Assembly: GCF_001399675.1 (NCBI RefSeq)
Contig: NZ_LJCO01000079.1
Coordinates: 122,326-186,325, forward strand
Reading direction: 5' to 3'
DNA: 64,000 nucleotides
Source of the DNA: Paenalicyclobacillus ferrooxydans
Lineage (GTDB): Bacteria > Bacillota > Bacilli > Alicyclobacillales > Alicyclobacillaceae
Of this stretch, positions 25,800 to 34,650 are shown in pieces. Below the pieces are notes generated by a model. The model made no database searches and was not told the origin of the DNA. It saw only the letters and a program-made list of their open reading frames with translations. The position numbers were made by a program, and so were the translations under genes. The first letter of the stretch is position 1, and every line of letters starts with the position of its first letter.

Positions 25800-26564
25800 A
25801 TGCTTGCTTTAGATTTGTACTCTGCTTTTGCAAGCTTTTTAGGAACGAGTGTAGAATTTGTAGAGGCTTTAACGATTATTCTTGCAGTAGGCGTGACACG
25901 AGGATGGAAGACTGCACTGACCGGTGCCTTTACTGCAATCGTCATACTGGCCGTCCTTGTTGCCGGAATTGGAGCCCCTCTGGTTCAGGTAATCAAGACG
26001 CCCTGGGTCGCTTTAATCGTGGGACTGTTTATGTTGCTGTTCGGTATTCGCTGGCTGCGCAAGGCAATTTTGCGATATTCCGGGTTAAAGGCGTTGCATG
26101 ATGAATCAGAAAGCTATGAAGAAGAGTTGGAGCGCCAGAAACAGGCAGGCCGGACCTCAAGTGGAATTGACAAGTTCGGCTTTGCAACCACGCTTGGTGT
26201 CACGTTTCTTGAAGGTCTCGAGGCCATCTTTATCGTCATCACAATTGGACTCAGTACAAGTAACATGACCTTTTCCATCGCGGGGGCTGTTGTCGCAACA
26301 ATCATTTTATTGATTGTTGGCGTTTTGCTCAGAAGTCCACTGACAAAGGTGCCTGAGAATACGATGAAGTTCATCGTTGGCGTGATGTTAACAAGCTTCG
26401 GTGGTTTCTGGGTCGGTGAGGGCTTGCACGTAAACTGGCCACAGAAAGACCTGTCGATTTTGTATATTGCCGCGTCTCTCCTAGTTCTATCTTGGATTTT
26501 GGTATCTCGTTCTAAAGCACGCCTAGCAACACGGCAGCATCAATCCACATCGATGGGGGCATAG
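25800..26564 (+). CDS. COG4280-type membrane protein with duplicated Glu motif
   Basis: 254 residues, about seven membrane segments. Two related helices carry paired glutamates, SVEFVEALTIILAVG (residues ~17-31) and FLEGLEAIFIVITIG (~138-152), arranged as an internal repeat. This resembles the glutamate helices of FTR1 iron permeases and of the UPF0016/GDT1 cation transporters, so cation transport is plausible but not shown. A hydrophilic Glu/Lys loop lies between the halves. ATG with GAGGTG upstream. Confidence 0.7.
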   Translation: MLALDLYSAFASFLGTSVEFVEALTIILAVGVTRGWKTALTGAFTAIVILAVLVAGIGAPLVQVIKTPWVALIVGLFMLLFGIRWLRKAILRYSGLKALHDESESYEEELERQKQAGRTSSGIDKFGFATTLGVTFLEGLEAIFIVITIGLSTSNMTFSIAGAVVATIILLIVGVLLRSPLTKVPENTMKFIVGVMLTSFGGFWVGEGLHVNWPQKDLSILYIAASLLVLSWILVSRSKARLATRQHQSTSMGA

Positions 26565-26569
26565 CCGCA

Positions 26570-26776
26570 ATGAAGGTATTGAAAACACTCTGGGGGTTGT
26601 TGGTTGACGATGGACGGCTGGCCTGGACATTAGTGATTGGCCTGGTGATCAGTGCGGTGGTATCCATGGTGTTGCGTCTAGAGTTTATTGGGGCTCTCAT
26701 CATTTGGATCAGTCTCGTCGCAGCCTTGATTATTTCTGTGGAACACCAACTGAAGCTTAAAGTTGATCGCAAGTAA
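26570..26776 (+). CDS. Small two-span membrane protein after the COG4280 gene
   Basis: 68 residues, start 6 bp after the preceding stop with GGGGG as ribosome site inside the upstream gene. Two hydrophobic segments (about 17-37, 41-58) and a basic tail (QLKLKVDRK). Translational coupling suggests that it works with the upstream membrane protein. Confidence 0.7.
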   Translation: MKVLKTLWGLLVDDGRLAWTLVIGLVISAVVSMVLRLEFIGALIIWISLVAALIISVEHQLKLKVDRK

Positions 26777-26918
26777 CGTCTCTGCATATGTAATCTGCTC
26801 CAGTGGGATACGCTAAGCCATCTTGCAAAAAAAACTGTCTCCGTACGTCCTGCATATTTTGAATCGCTGCGGCGACTTTGGATAACAATAAGCCTGTGTG
26901 ACACAAACTCCCTTTATC

Positions 26919-26947
26919 GAAGCCTCCAGTGCTAAGCTGGAGGCTTC
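26919..26947. terminator. Perfect 11-bp hairpin after the membrane-protein pair
   Basis: GAAGCCTCCAG and CTGGAGGCTTC pair around a 7-nt loop, 140 bp after the small gene. The T run is missing. Nothing else is seen in 26777-27112. Confidence 0.65.
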
Positions 26948-27112
26948 ATGCACGCTTATATAGCAAGCAAGACACTACTCTGACGAAATTTCTATGACTG
27001 TTGAAATCCAAACATGACTTCACCGTTTCTAAGTGAACTTTTTCGACACTGTAACCGTCCCTTGAGATGAGGATCGATCAATCCATACATGAATTTGATT
27101 GGGGGATGCGTC

Positions 27113-27679
27113 TTGTATAATACTGGGAAGAATTTGTGCAACGTACTGCTGCGAAGCTTATATCGTATAGATATACGTGGTACTTACAATATCCCGGATT
27201 CCGGAGCAGTGATGTTCTGTGCAAATCACATATCAAATTTAGATCCCATTTTAATGGGGATTGCCAGTCCTCGGAAAATTCACTACATGGCAAAAGACGA
27301 ATTATTCCGTATTCCCTTTCTCGCGGTTCTCTTACGTGTTTTGGGTGCTTTTCCAGTACGGCGTGGTAAAGCCGACCGGACAGCGCTACGAACGGGAATC
27401 GATGTACTGAAGGCAGGCAACGTACTTGGATTGTTCCCAGAAGGGACGCGCAGCAGAAACGGGAAATTGGGCAAGGCTCACAGCGGTGTTGCCTATTTCG
27501 CCCTAAGAACCAATTGCCGGGTTGTCCCAGTCGCGATCTCAGGCAGCTATCGATTGTTCTCTAGGATGTCCATTGCTTTTGGGGAGTCCGTGAATGTCAG
27601 CGATCTATCAACCAACGAGTCTCATATAGCCACTGGACGCATCATGAATTCTATTGAAGCGATGCTATTATCCCCTTAA
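27113..27679 (+). CDS. plsC: 1-acyl-sn-glycerol-3-phosphate acyltransferase (PlsC family)
   Basis: 188 residues. The acyltransferase motifs are present: NHISNLDP (H39-x4-D44), the glycerophosphate-binding FPEGTRSRNG and the VPVAISGS motif. It acylates lysophosphatidate to phosphatidate at the membrane. TTG 27113 is preferred (GGGGGA with ~7 nt spacing); ATG 27089 lacks a good site. Confidence 0.9.
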   Translation: MYNTGKNLCNVLLRSLYRIDIRGTYNIPDSGAVMFCANHISNLDPILMGIASPRKIHYMAKDELFRIPFLAVLLRVLGAFPVRRGKADRTALRTGIDVLKAGNVLGLFPEGTRSRNGKLGKAHSGVAYFALRTNCRVVPVAISGSYRLFSRMSIAFGESVNVSDLSTNESHIATGRIMNSIEAMLLSP

Positions 27680-27795
27680 CGCTCTTGTCCTCAAGTCTTC
27701 TAAATGGCAGCCATACTCAGAATTGATTCGAGTGTCGATATAAGCCTTGTCCTAGATGGATTGCAAATTTTAATGAGTGGAAAGGTTGATGTACA

Positions 27796-28422
27796 TTGGG
27801 CTTCGAGCATTTTGCAACAACATATGGATATGTGGGTGTTTTTATTCTATTGATGCTTGAGTATCTAGTGCTTGTGGTGCCAGGTGAGACTTTGCTCACC
27901 ACGCTCGGGATTTTGTCTCACACCAATCAGGTACATTTTAATTTGCCACTGCTCATTGTGGCCGCCAGCTTGGGTACATTTACCGGGTCCATGTTCACAT
28001 ACTTCATCGGGAGCTTAGTTGGAAGACCAGTGGTACAGAGGTATGGGAAATATATATTCATTACCGATAAGCGTTTGCAGCAAACGGAGCGGCTGTTTCA
28101 GCGGCAAGCTGTATTGACACTGCTGATTACGAAGTACATTGCCGTAATCCGTGATGTCATTCCATACGTGAGTGGCCTGAATAAGGTAAACTTAAGAACC
28201 TACATTCCGAGTCAGCTTGTGGCCTCCTTTTTATGGACCAGTACATTCTTGATTGGCGGAAACATGTTAGAACGGCTAGGAATGTCCGTTTATCACCACT
28301 GGCGGATTGAATTGGTCCCTGGTGTATTGTTACTCATAGTGCTCGTGATGGGGTATCGCTTCGTTCATCGGCGGTTAAGACACTTTGTCAATGTGAAAGC
28401 TGAACGTGGGATTGATGGTTAA
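27796..28422 (+). CDS. DedA-family membrane protein
   Basis: 208 residues. Typical DedA/SNARE-assoc features: LEYLVLVVPGETLLTTLG near the N-terminus, GTFTGSMFTYFIGSLVGRPVVQRYGKYI, and the Arg-containing helix KYIAVIRDVIPYVSGLNKV. Members act as lipid flippases such as undecaprenyl phosphate or phosphatidylethanolamine translocases. TTG start with AAAGG upstream. Follows plsC by 117 bp. Confidence 0.88.
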   Translation: MGFEHFATTYGYVGVFILLMLEYLVLVVPGETLLTTLGILSHTNQVHFNLPLLIVAASLGTFTGSMFTYFIGSLVGRPVVQRYGKYIFITDKRLQQTERLFQRQAVLTLLITKYIAVIRDVIPYVSGLNKVNLRTYIPSQLVASFLWTSTFLIGGNMLERLGMSVYHHWRIELVPGVLLLIVLVMGYRFVHRRLRHFVNVKAERGIDG

Positions 28423-28836
28423 TCTGACGTTAGGTGATACAGTTTCGGCTGGACTTCCATAAATGAAATAATGATTCTTGCGTCGGCCGGAGGTCCGTCC
28501 CCTGGGTGGCTCTGTGGATGTTCTCTCTACGACCACGGTTAAAACCCCAAATTCCATTCAACCTTTGCCACCCATTGTCACCATTACACTCTTCGAGAAC
28601 CGTCACCTTGGAGATGCGTCCTCTCCCAGATATCCCGAAGTCAGTGGGGCAATACCGTGTAGATACGAGAGTGGCGGTACTTCATCAACTCTCCACATCC
28701 GCTCAACATGTACTTAAAGCTCTGGAACTACAATGCATATGGCTAGCGGCAATCGACTTTGAGGTGTCTAACTTTTGAGGGGCATCGATCTCGATGAATG
28801 ATATGACTGAGGACCAAAATGACATGGAAGTGATGG
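28423..28836. other. 414-bp intergenic region, no firm gene
   Basis: A plus-strand frame ending at 28778 contains a protein-like tail (VGQYRVDTRVAVLHQLSTSA...), but the only ATG nearby (28614) touches its Shine-Dalgarno sequence. It may be a decayed gene. No hairpin stands out. Confidence 0.3.
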
Positions 28837-30027
28837 GTGGCAGTGATGCTTCAATTCTGGAAGAAAATTGACCTTGTCCTGATTTTAACTTGTGTTGCGC
28901 TCAGCGTAATCAGTTGCGTTGCAATATACGCTGCGACGCACGGCAAGACCAACCCTCAGATCCCAAGCCATGCTTGGGCAAAGCAAATGGTTTATAGCGC
29001 TGTTGGTTTTGTAGTGATGTGGCTCGCGATAGCAATTGATTACCGAAGTTTGAGGAAGATGCATTGGTGGCTTTACGGAGTCACCCTTCTATTGTTGACA
29101 GCTGTCTTTGGTTTCCACGCGGTCAACGGTGCTCGCAGTTGGATTCCCCTGCCCGGATTTAGCTTGCAGCCGTCTGAGTTTGCAAAGCTCACTCTCATCG
29201 TGACTCTCGCCTCCTTGATGGCAAACACTGACGAAGCGGAATATCCTGACTATCGAATTCGAAAGACACTCCCTATGTGGGGACTGATGATCGTTCCGTT
29301 TGCCTTGACACTGAAGGAACCGGCCCTTGGCCAAGCGATTGTGATGTTTGCTATTTTTTGCACCATGTACATCATGTTCTTGCGCCGAACATGGTTTGTC
29401 CTGAGTGTCATTATTTTTGTGGCCTTTTCAATCGTATTCATTGTCCTACCAGTCGAATTCCCGGGACTTGCTATGAATGTGGTTCAAAATGTCATCATCA
29501 AGCACCACCTCTTACACGGATATCAAGCTAACCGCATTCTGACATGGTTGGACCCGTCGTATCAGACTTCTGGTGCAGGATATGAAATTCATCAGGCTCA
29601 AACGGCCATTGGCTCAGGACAGGTATTTGGTGAAGGGTGGCTTCGTGGCATCGAGACATCATCTGGGGGGGTACCGAATCAGTGGACTGACTACATCTTT
29701 ACAGCGATAGCAGAAGAGTTCGGGTTTTTGGGGAGTAGTGTGGTCGTATTATTGTTTACAATTCTTGTTTACCGACTTATTCGCGCCGCAAGCGTATCAA
29801 AGGATACATTTGGCACGTACATCATCATGGGCGTGGTAGGTCTGTTTGCTTTCCAGGTATTTGAAAACATTGGAATGGATATGTATCTCAGTCCATCGAC
29901 TGGGATCACGTTACCGTTCATCAGCTACGGGGGAAGCTCACTGGTGGCAAACTACATTGCCGTTGGACTGGCTATCAATATCCGCAAGCGGAGCCCAGCC
30001 TTCCATTTCTCGAAAACATACACCTGA
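28837..30027 (+). CDS. RodA/FtsW/SpoVE (SEDS) family glycosyltransferase
   Basis: 396 residues, ten membrane segments. SEDS signatures: GARSWIPLPGFSLQPSEFAKL, the large extracellular loop with NQWTDYIFTAIAEEFGFLG including the catalytic-type Asp, and GITLPFISYGGSSL near the end. These enzymes polymerise peptidoglycan glycan strands with a class B PBP. RodA is more likely than FtsW as there is no division cluster nearby, but the SpoVE type is possible. Start GTG 28837 or ATG 28846 cannot be separated. Confidence 0.9.
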   Translation: MAVMLQFWKKIDLVLILTCVALSVISCVAIYAATHGKTNPQIPSHAWAKQMVYSAVGFVVMWLAIAIDYRSLRKMHWWLYGVTLLLLTAVFGFHAVNGARSWIPLPGFSLQPSEFAKLTLIVTLASLMANTDEAEYPDYRIRKTLPMWGLMIVPFALTLKEPALGQAIVMFAIFCTMYIMFLRRTWFVLSVIIFVAFSIVFIVLPVEFPGLAMNVVQNVIIKHHLLHGYQANRILTWLDPSYQTSGAGYEIHQAQTAIGSGQVFGEGWLRGIETSSGGVPNQWTDYIFTAIAEEFGFLGSSVVVLLFTILVYRLIRAASVSKDTFGTYIIMGVVGLFAFQVFENIGMDMYLSPSTGITLPFISYGGSSLVANYIAVGLAINIRKRSPAFHFSKTYT

Positions 30028-30082
30028 TGTTTGGATATCCCACGGGGTCTGAATGATGGTCCGTTTGTGCAGCGGTTGCGAG

Positions 30083-30697
30083 CTATGAGGTCCTGCAGGG
30101 CATAGTGTGACCATCGAGCACGCGTCTTGTAAGGTTAGTCCAAGCTTCGGTCGCCACGCCAGAGGATAAAGCAATGGTTGCTGTTAAAGCACCCGACAGT
30201 AGACCGTGGGCTGTCAGCATCGCCAGAGCCGGCATGAGGTTTAAGATGAGGAGGCTGATGCGCAAAGGTATGCCGGTTCGCGCTTGCAGAATCTGTCCTA
30301 TCGCTGTAAATCCTCCGGTAGAATAGCCTTTAGACACCAATAGGCCAATTGGAAGTTTAGCGAAGAGCAAAATCGTTACAAATGCGATCCACTTAGGTAA
30401 ATCCAGATCAAGCGGAAGTTGTTCAAATACCCACATGGCGATGCCCGTGATGCCTGCCGCAACGACGGTCCAAAAGCCTGTTGACTTCCCTCCGAGGATA
30501 AATATGAATCCAAAAATCCCTAACTTTACGCTCAGGTTGACAATTCCTGCACTCAAGTGAAGATAGTCAGCGATGCCGATACTTAAACCGCTGACACCAC
30601 CAGAAGAAATATGGGAGTCTCGTTCGATGAGTACAGAAACAGCCGCCATTAGAACGCAACCGATAAAGTATCGTATCGGGGGTTTGCCCATGCTCAA
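30083..30697 (-). CDS. YitT/YczE-like membrane protein
   Basis: 204 residues, five to six hydrophobic segments. The N-terminal region has the SSGGVSGLSIGIADY pattern and the middle has SKGYSTGGFTAIGQIL, both typical of the YitT (DUF161) repeat. The C-terminal DUF2179 domain of longer YitT proteins is absent. Function unknown. Convergent with the RodA-like gene, 55 bp away. Confidence 0.75.
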   Translation of the reverse strand: MSMGKPPIRYFIGCVLMAAVSVLIERDSHISSGGVSGLSIGIADYLHLSAGIVNLSVKLGIFGFIFILGGKSTGFWTVVAAGITGIAMWVFEQLPLDLDLPKWIAFVTILLFAKLPIGLLVSKGYSTGGFTAIGQILQARTGIPLRISLLILNLMPALAMLTAHGLLSGALTATIALSSGVATEAWTNLTRRVLDGHTMPCRTS

Positions 30698-31089
30698 TTT
30701 TGATGCACTTCTTTCTCATGAAGGTCAAGGTCATTCTTCTCTTCACAAGTTTGCACCAGAGCTTTGGCGCTCAAACTTGGCTGAAAATTTCGTTGTTTTT
30801 GAGGCGTTGCAGGCACTCTAAAACAGTAGCAGAGGATGGGAAATAAAGTTCACCTTGGCATGAACTTAAGTCTTGGCTATGCCGTCTTTATATTTGCGGT
30901 CCTGTTGTTTGTGGTAGCATGGTTTATATTACCCAGAAGGATCTTGAGCGTAGACGTACCTTGTTAGAGTATTTTCATGACCGTGTGAGTACGCATTGGG
31001 TGTACATTATCCGACTGATGTTATCGGCGGATTCACTGCCGCCGTGATTTTTAAAGGCCATACTATGCCTTCAGGAGTTGAATAAGTCC
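30698..31089. other. Intergenic region with hydrophobic frame fragments
   Basis: Short plus-strand stretches encode hydrophobic sequence, for example LGYAVFIFAVLLFVVAWFIL near 30870-30930 and DVIGGFTAAVIF near 31019-31055, in different frames. They may be remains of a second copy of the COG4705-type gene that follows. No intact gene is supported. Confidence 0.35.
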
Positions 31090-31905
31090 ATGTATGAATC
31101 GATTTCACGGCGTGATCGTAGAACTCAGCTGTTAGCTAAAGTTCCGGAGGTTACGCTCTACTTTTGGATTGTGAAGCTGCTGACGACCGCCATGGGCGAA
31201 TCGACGTCCGATTATCTTGTCTCCCACATCAATCCATACCTGGCTGTCATTCTCGGCGGCCTTGGCTTTGGTGCTGCGCTCGTTCTTCAGTTTACCGTTA
31301 GAAAATATATTGCATGGGTTTATTGGCTCCTTGTTGTCATGGTGGCCATCTTTGGCACCATGGTTGCAGATGTCACCCATATCGTACTAGGTGTTCCTTA
31401 TTACGCGTCAACTATTGCATTTGCCGTGATCCTGACTGTCGTCTTCACAACGTGGTACAAGGTCGAGAAAACGCTCTCCATTCACAGTGTATATACCTTT
31501 CGCCGTGAGGTGTTTTATTGGGCTGCTGTGTTGGCCACTTTTGCTACGGGAACCGCAACGGGTGATATGACAGCGACGACACTGCACCTTGGATATCTGG
31601 CGTCGGCAATCCTTTTTGCGGTGCTTTTTTTACTGCCGGCGGTTGGGTATTTCTTGTTGGGTATTAACGAGATTTTTGCCTTCTGGTTTGCATACGTCAT
31701 GACGCGTCCACTTGGTGCGTCCTTTGCGGATTGGTTTGGGAAACCGAAGAGTATCACAGGGCTTGGATATGGCGATGGGATTGTGGTCGTTGTGTTGACC
31801 ACGCTGATTGTAGTGTTGGTGGCGTATCTGAGCGTGAGTCGCCGAGATGTTCAGAAGAGGTCGGTGCCTCGGAGCTACAGCGGTCAGTTTAACGGGTTCA
31901 ATTGA
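31090..31905 (+). CDS. COG4705-type membrane-anchored protein
   Basis: 271 residues, seven hydrophobic segments. Family hallmarks: KVPEVTLYFWIVKLLTTAMGESTSDYLV, FYWAAVLATFATGTATGDMTA, LHLGYLASAILFAV and the closing FAYVMTRPLGASFADWFGKP. Proteins of this type are abundant in bacteria, but their role is not established. ATG 31090 is used, with GGAG 14 nt upstream; an in-frame TTG at 31078 abuts that site. Confidence 0.85.
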   Translation: MYESISRRDRRTQLLAKVPEVTLYFWIVKLLTTAMGESTSDYLVSHINPYLAVILGGLGFGAALVLQFTVRKYIAWVYWLLVVMVAIFGTMVADVTHIVLGVPYYASTIAFAVILTVVFTTWYKVEKTLSIHSVYTFRREVFYWAAVLATFATGTATGDMTATTLHLGYLASAILFAVLFLLPAVGYFLLGINEIFAFWFAYVMTRPLGASFADWFGKPKSITGLGYGDGIVVVVLTTLIVVLVAYLSVSRRDVQKRSVPRSYSGQFNGFN

Positions 31906-32278
31906 ATGACGCTTGTGGATTGACATCATGAGTCTCCGTCCTACGAATGGAGACGCAGGTTGCCGCTCAGAGTAGATAGGATAGCTGCGGGGCGGAACTG
32001 AGAAATGTTCTGTACCAATCAATCCAGTTGCGGCACTCAATGAGAGTTTTTGAGGGTACAAAAAATGGGGAGGACGCACGTCGAATTTTTTACAGGGATA
32101 GATGACCAGAACCGATGGTGCAGGGGATAATTCACAAGTCGTATGATGTCATGCTACGCGTTCGTGAATGTGCAGCATGCGACGTATCGGGGATGAATGA
32201 GGAATGCTACGAATGAAGCTGTCGCGTCGTTTTGGGGACGGGGGAGTAAATTAATTCCAATTGAATGTGCAAAACGAC
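31906..32278. other. Intergenic region between convergent genes
   Basis: GTCTCC (31932-31937) and GGAGAC (31949-31954) make a short hairpin that may end the upstream gene. I see no gene in the rest. Confidence 0.4.
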
Positions 32279-32551
32279 TCAAGTGCGCGTCGCAAACAGA
32301 ATACAAGCGACTCCGATAATCAAGAGTAGAATCCGGCGGACACTCACCCCGTCCGCAATCCCAACCACGCCAAACACAGTCACCGCGATGAGAACAAATG
32401 GTCCGACTAGCGCCAGTAAGCCATTAACCTGAAGAGCCTTGGATGCAGTACCGAAATACAACATAGTAAGTCCGCCAAGGACCTCGAGGATACCTGAGAT
32501 AAACCGAAGTGACGCCATGGCGTACACAACCCTTTCAATCCCGTGAAACAT
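32279..32551 (-). CDS. yqhV: YqhV family protein (DUF2619)
   Basis: 90 residues with three hydrophobic segments: MASLRFISGILEVLGGLTML, LLALVGPFVLIAVTVFGVVG and a C-terminal helix. This matches YqhV of sporulating Bacilli, whose gene usually lies before the spoIIIA operon; here it stands alone. ATG 32551 has GGGAGGG upstream. Confidence 0.88.
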   Translation of the reverse strand: MFHGIERVVYAMASLRFISGILEVLGGLTMLYFGTASKALQVNGLLALVGPFVLIAVTVFGVVGIADGVSVRRILLLIIGVACILFATRT

Positions 32552-32669
32552 GGATCATCCCTCCCATAGTTCGTATGCAACGAGGGGACATGCAAGACCA
32601 TGTTTGGTCGACGAAGGGCTGATTTGTCATTCCAGTCTATGGAGGCCGTTAAAGATTGGGGGAGACTTC

Positions 32670-33356
32670 CTTCTGTCGAATCAGCTTTTGAACAATGGAC
32701 GATGTGCAGAGGTTTACGAATGGGGCGAAGACCATGTATTAAAAGTATTTCATCAAGAATTCGCCGCTGATGCAGTATTCGAATTCCAAAACAGTCAAGC
32801 TATGAAGAATATCCATGATCGTCACCAGCGGCAAAGTCGATTCTAGCGGTCGATGGGCGTACATCCATAGTATTCGAACGAGTTCAAGGTATGTCCATGC
32901 TGGAACACATCGTTCTTAATCCGTCGGTGCTTACAGAGATGGCGTTTTATCTCGGACAGCTACATGCTAACATGCACAGCCATTCATGTAGATTACTCCC
33001 GCTTCAAATAGAGTATCTAAGCAACAAAATTACGCGAGCAGACATTCATAAGAGTGTCCGTATCAATCGATCGGGTGACGGCAACACAAGGGAATCCACT
33101 TGGGGACGTTGTTTGGACGAGACTTCTACTGGAACTTGACAATTTACCCGCGGGAGCTCCGAATAAGGAAGCCATCGACGCGGTTCTTCCAATGCTTTAC
33201 GAGGGGTATCGTAACGGATATAGCGAAGTCCGTGACGTGGATAATGAAGCACTACACCAATGGGTCTTTCCTGTAGCCGTGGCACGGTTAGGTGATGGTC
33301 TTTCCAGCGAACGCCAGCAACTCTTATACATAATCCAAAAATACGCGAACGAGTAA
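32670..33356 (+). pseudogene. Aminoglycoside-phosphotransferase-family gene, degraded
   Basis: The remains lie in three frames. 32670-32846 has the P-loop side (LLNNGRCAEVYEWGEDHVLKVFH). 32891-33050 has SMLEHIVLNPSVLTEMAF and LGQLHANMHSHSC. 33075-33356 has the C-terminal lobe GNPLGDVVWTRLLLEL to VARLGDGLSSERQQLLYII. The catalytic loop (HGDxxxxN) that should sit between the second and third pieces is deleted. Non-functional. Confidence 0.82.
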
Positions 33357-33441
33357 AAGAAGAGTTTTTCCCACCGGAGCTAAACTTGCCGGAAGCAGAA
33401 CTCACTCCCCATGACTCTGAACGTCCAAGGTCAGTCCATTC

Positions 33442-33471
33442 TTGACACACGCCCCTATTTTGTATTACTAT
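33442..33471 (+). promoter_or_regulatory. Promoter of the padR-DUF1048 operon
   Basis: TTGACA (33442-33447), 18 bp, TACTAT (33466-33471). Start of transcription is expected at about 33478. Confidence 0.65.
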
Positions 33472-33477
33472 ATACAG

Positions 33478-33491
33478 GTATTATGTAATAC
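33478..33491. promoter_or_regulatory. Palindromic operator at the padR start site
   Basis: GTATTA-TG-TAATAC, perfect 6-bp arms, sits at the expected +1. A further GTATTAC at 33462 pairs with GTAATAC at 33485. PadR proteins commonly bind such AT-rich palindromes at their own promoter, so autoregulation is inferred. Confidence 0.55.
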
Positions 33492-33552
33492 TTGTTATCT
33501 GTATCACAAAATATCTGCGTTACAGAATACTAATCACGAAGGAAGTAGACAT

Positions 33553-33876
33553 TTGGAAAACATAACAGAAATGCTCAAAGGCGTGCTTGAGGGCTGTGTG
33601 CTTGAAATCATTGGCCGCAAAGAGACCTACGGCTACGAAATCACGCGGCGACTGAATGCCCTTGGCCTCACAGATGTCGTGGACGGAACGGTTTACACCA
33701 TTCTGGTCAGGCTTGAAAGAAACAAGTTAGTAGAGGTCACCAAAAGGCCTTCCGATATGGGACCGCCGCGAAAGTTTTTCGTTCTCAACGATGCAGGACG
33801 CGAGGAATTGCGGAAGTTCTGGGAGAGATGGGAGTTCGTATCATCGAAAATTGAAGAGTTAAAGGAGATAAAGTGA
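33553..33876 (+). CDS. PadR-family transcriptional regulator
   Basis: 107 residues: MLKGVLEGCVLEIIGRKETYGYEITRRLNALG, then the winged-helix signature DGTVYTILVRLERNKLVEV and GPPRKFFVLNDAGREEL. TTG 33553 has AAGGAAG upstream. Its stop overlaps the next start (TGATG). Forms an operon with two DUF1048 proteins, a known pairing. Confidence 0.92.
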   Translation: MENITEMLKGVLEGCVLEIIGRKETYGYEITRRLNALGLTDVVDGTVYTILVRLERNKLVEVTKRPSDMGPPRKFFVLNDAGREELRKFWERWEFVSSKIEELKEIK

Positions 33877-34223
33877 TGAATTTTTGGGATAAAATCACAG
33901 GTAATGACATGACTAGAGAAGTTAAGGCCTTTGAATCGCGAGCTAAAATGCTGCCGGTTGATTATCAAACTGCATGGGAAGAAATAAAAGCCAATCTTTG
34001 GCCGCACTCAGACTTTAGTGGTCGCAATCTTATGCCAATTCTTGACGGTGTGCTTGGCCTGCTCGAAGAAACGTCGGCGGAAGGTCAGAGTGTCCAAGAG
34101 GTTTTGGGTGACGATATCAAAGGCTTTTGTTCAGCGCTGGTCGGCGAAGATGGGGCAAAGTCCTTTCGAGACAGGTGGCGCGAGCAACTCAACAATAATA
34201 TCGCCAAAAAGTTAGGTCGATAG
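33876..34223 (+). CDS. DUF1048-family protein (first copy)
   Basis: 115 residues; soluble, acidic, helical, with MLPVDYQTAWEEIKANLW and a C-terminal GDDIKGFCSALVGE. AAGGAGAT precedes ATG 33876, which overlaps the padR stop. DUF1048 proteins are found next to PadR regulators in Firmicutes; their function is not known. Confidence 0.85.
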   Translation: MNFWDKITGNDMTREVKAFESRAKMLPVDYQTAWEEIKANLWPHSDFSGRNLMPILDGVLGLLEETSAEGQSVQEVLGDDIKGFCSALVGEDGAKSFRDRWREQLNNNIAKKLGR

Positions 34224-34234
34224 GAGGATAAAAA

Positions 34235-34582
34235 GTGAGAATACACGACATTATCGAAGGCAAAAAGGAGTGGCGAGCGCACACGGCGCGTGTCCAAGCG
34301 CTCCCTCAAGACTATCAGATTGTTTATAAAGAAATTCAAAAATATCTCTTTAAGGTCGGACCCGTTGAACTACCCGAGACGGGTTTGCTTTCAGGGATTA
34401 TCGATCTTTTTGAAGAGGGCGTGGGCCTGGGGAAAGATGTGCTCGAAGTGACGGGCAGTGACGTAGCAGCTTTCTGCGACGCTTTAGTCAAAGATTCAAA
34501 AACTTACGCTGACATCTACAAAGAATCTGTTGGTCAAGAAGTTAATAAGGCCATAAAAAAGGTTACGGATCGAACAAAATGA
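34235..34582 (+). CDS. DUF1048-family protein (second copy)
   Basis: 115 residues, GTG start with AGGAGG upstream, 11 bp after the first copy. The same pattern recurs: ALPQDYQIVYKEIQKYLF, then VTGSDVAAFCDALVKD. The two copies are clear paralogues and may form a heteromer (inference). Confidence 0.85.
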   Translation: MRIHDIIEGKKEWRAHTARVQALPQDYQIVYKEIQKYLFKVGPVELPETGLLSGIIDLFEEGVGLGKDVLEVTGSDVAAFCDALVKDSKTYADIYKESVGQEVNKAIKKVTDRTK

Positions 34583-34650
34583 AAGGCGTGATACAATGGA
34601 TGTAATATTTTGTATGTTTGAATCGGGCGGAATCGGAAGGGAATGATCTC

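Noticed and set aside
30573..30821. Plus-strand ORF of 82 codons opposite the YitT-like gene
   Set aside because: Its first half is antisense to the YitT-like N-terminus, and the remaining part has no ribosome site.
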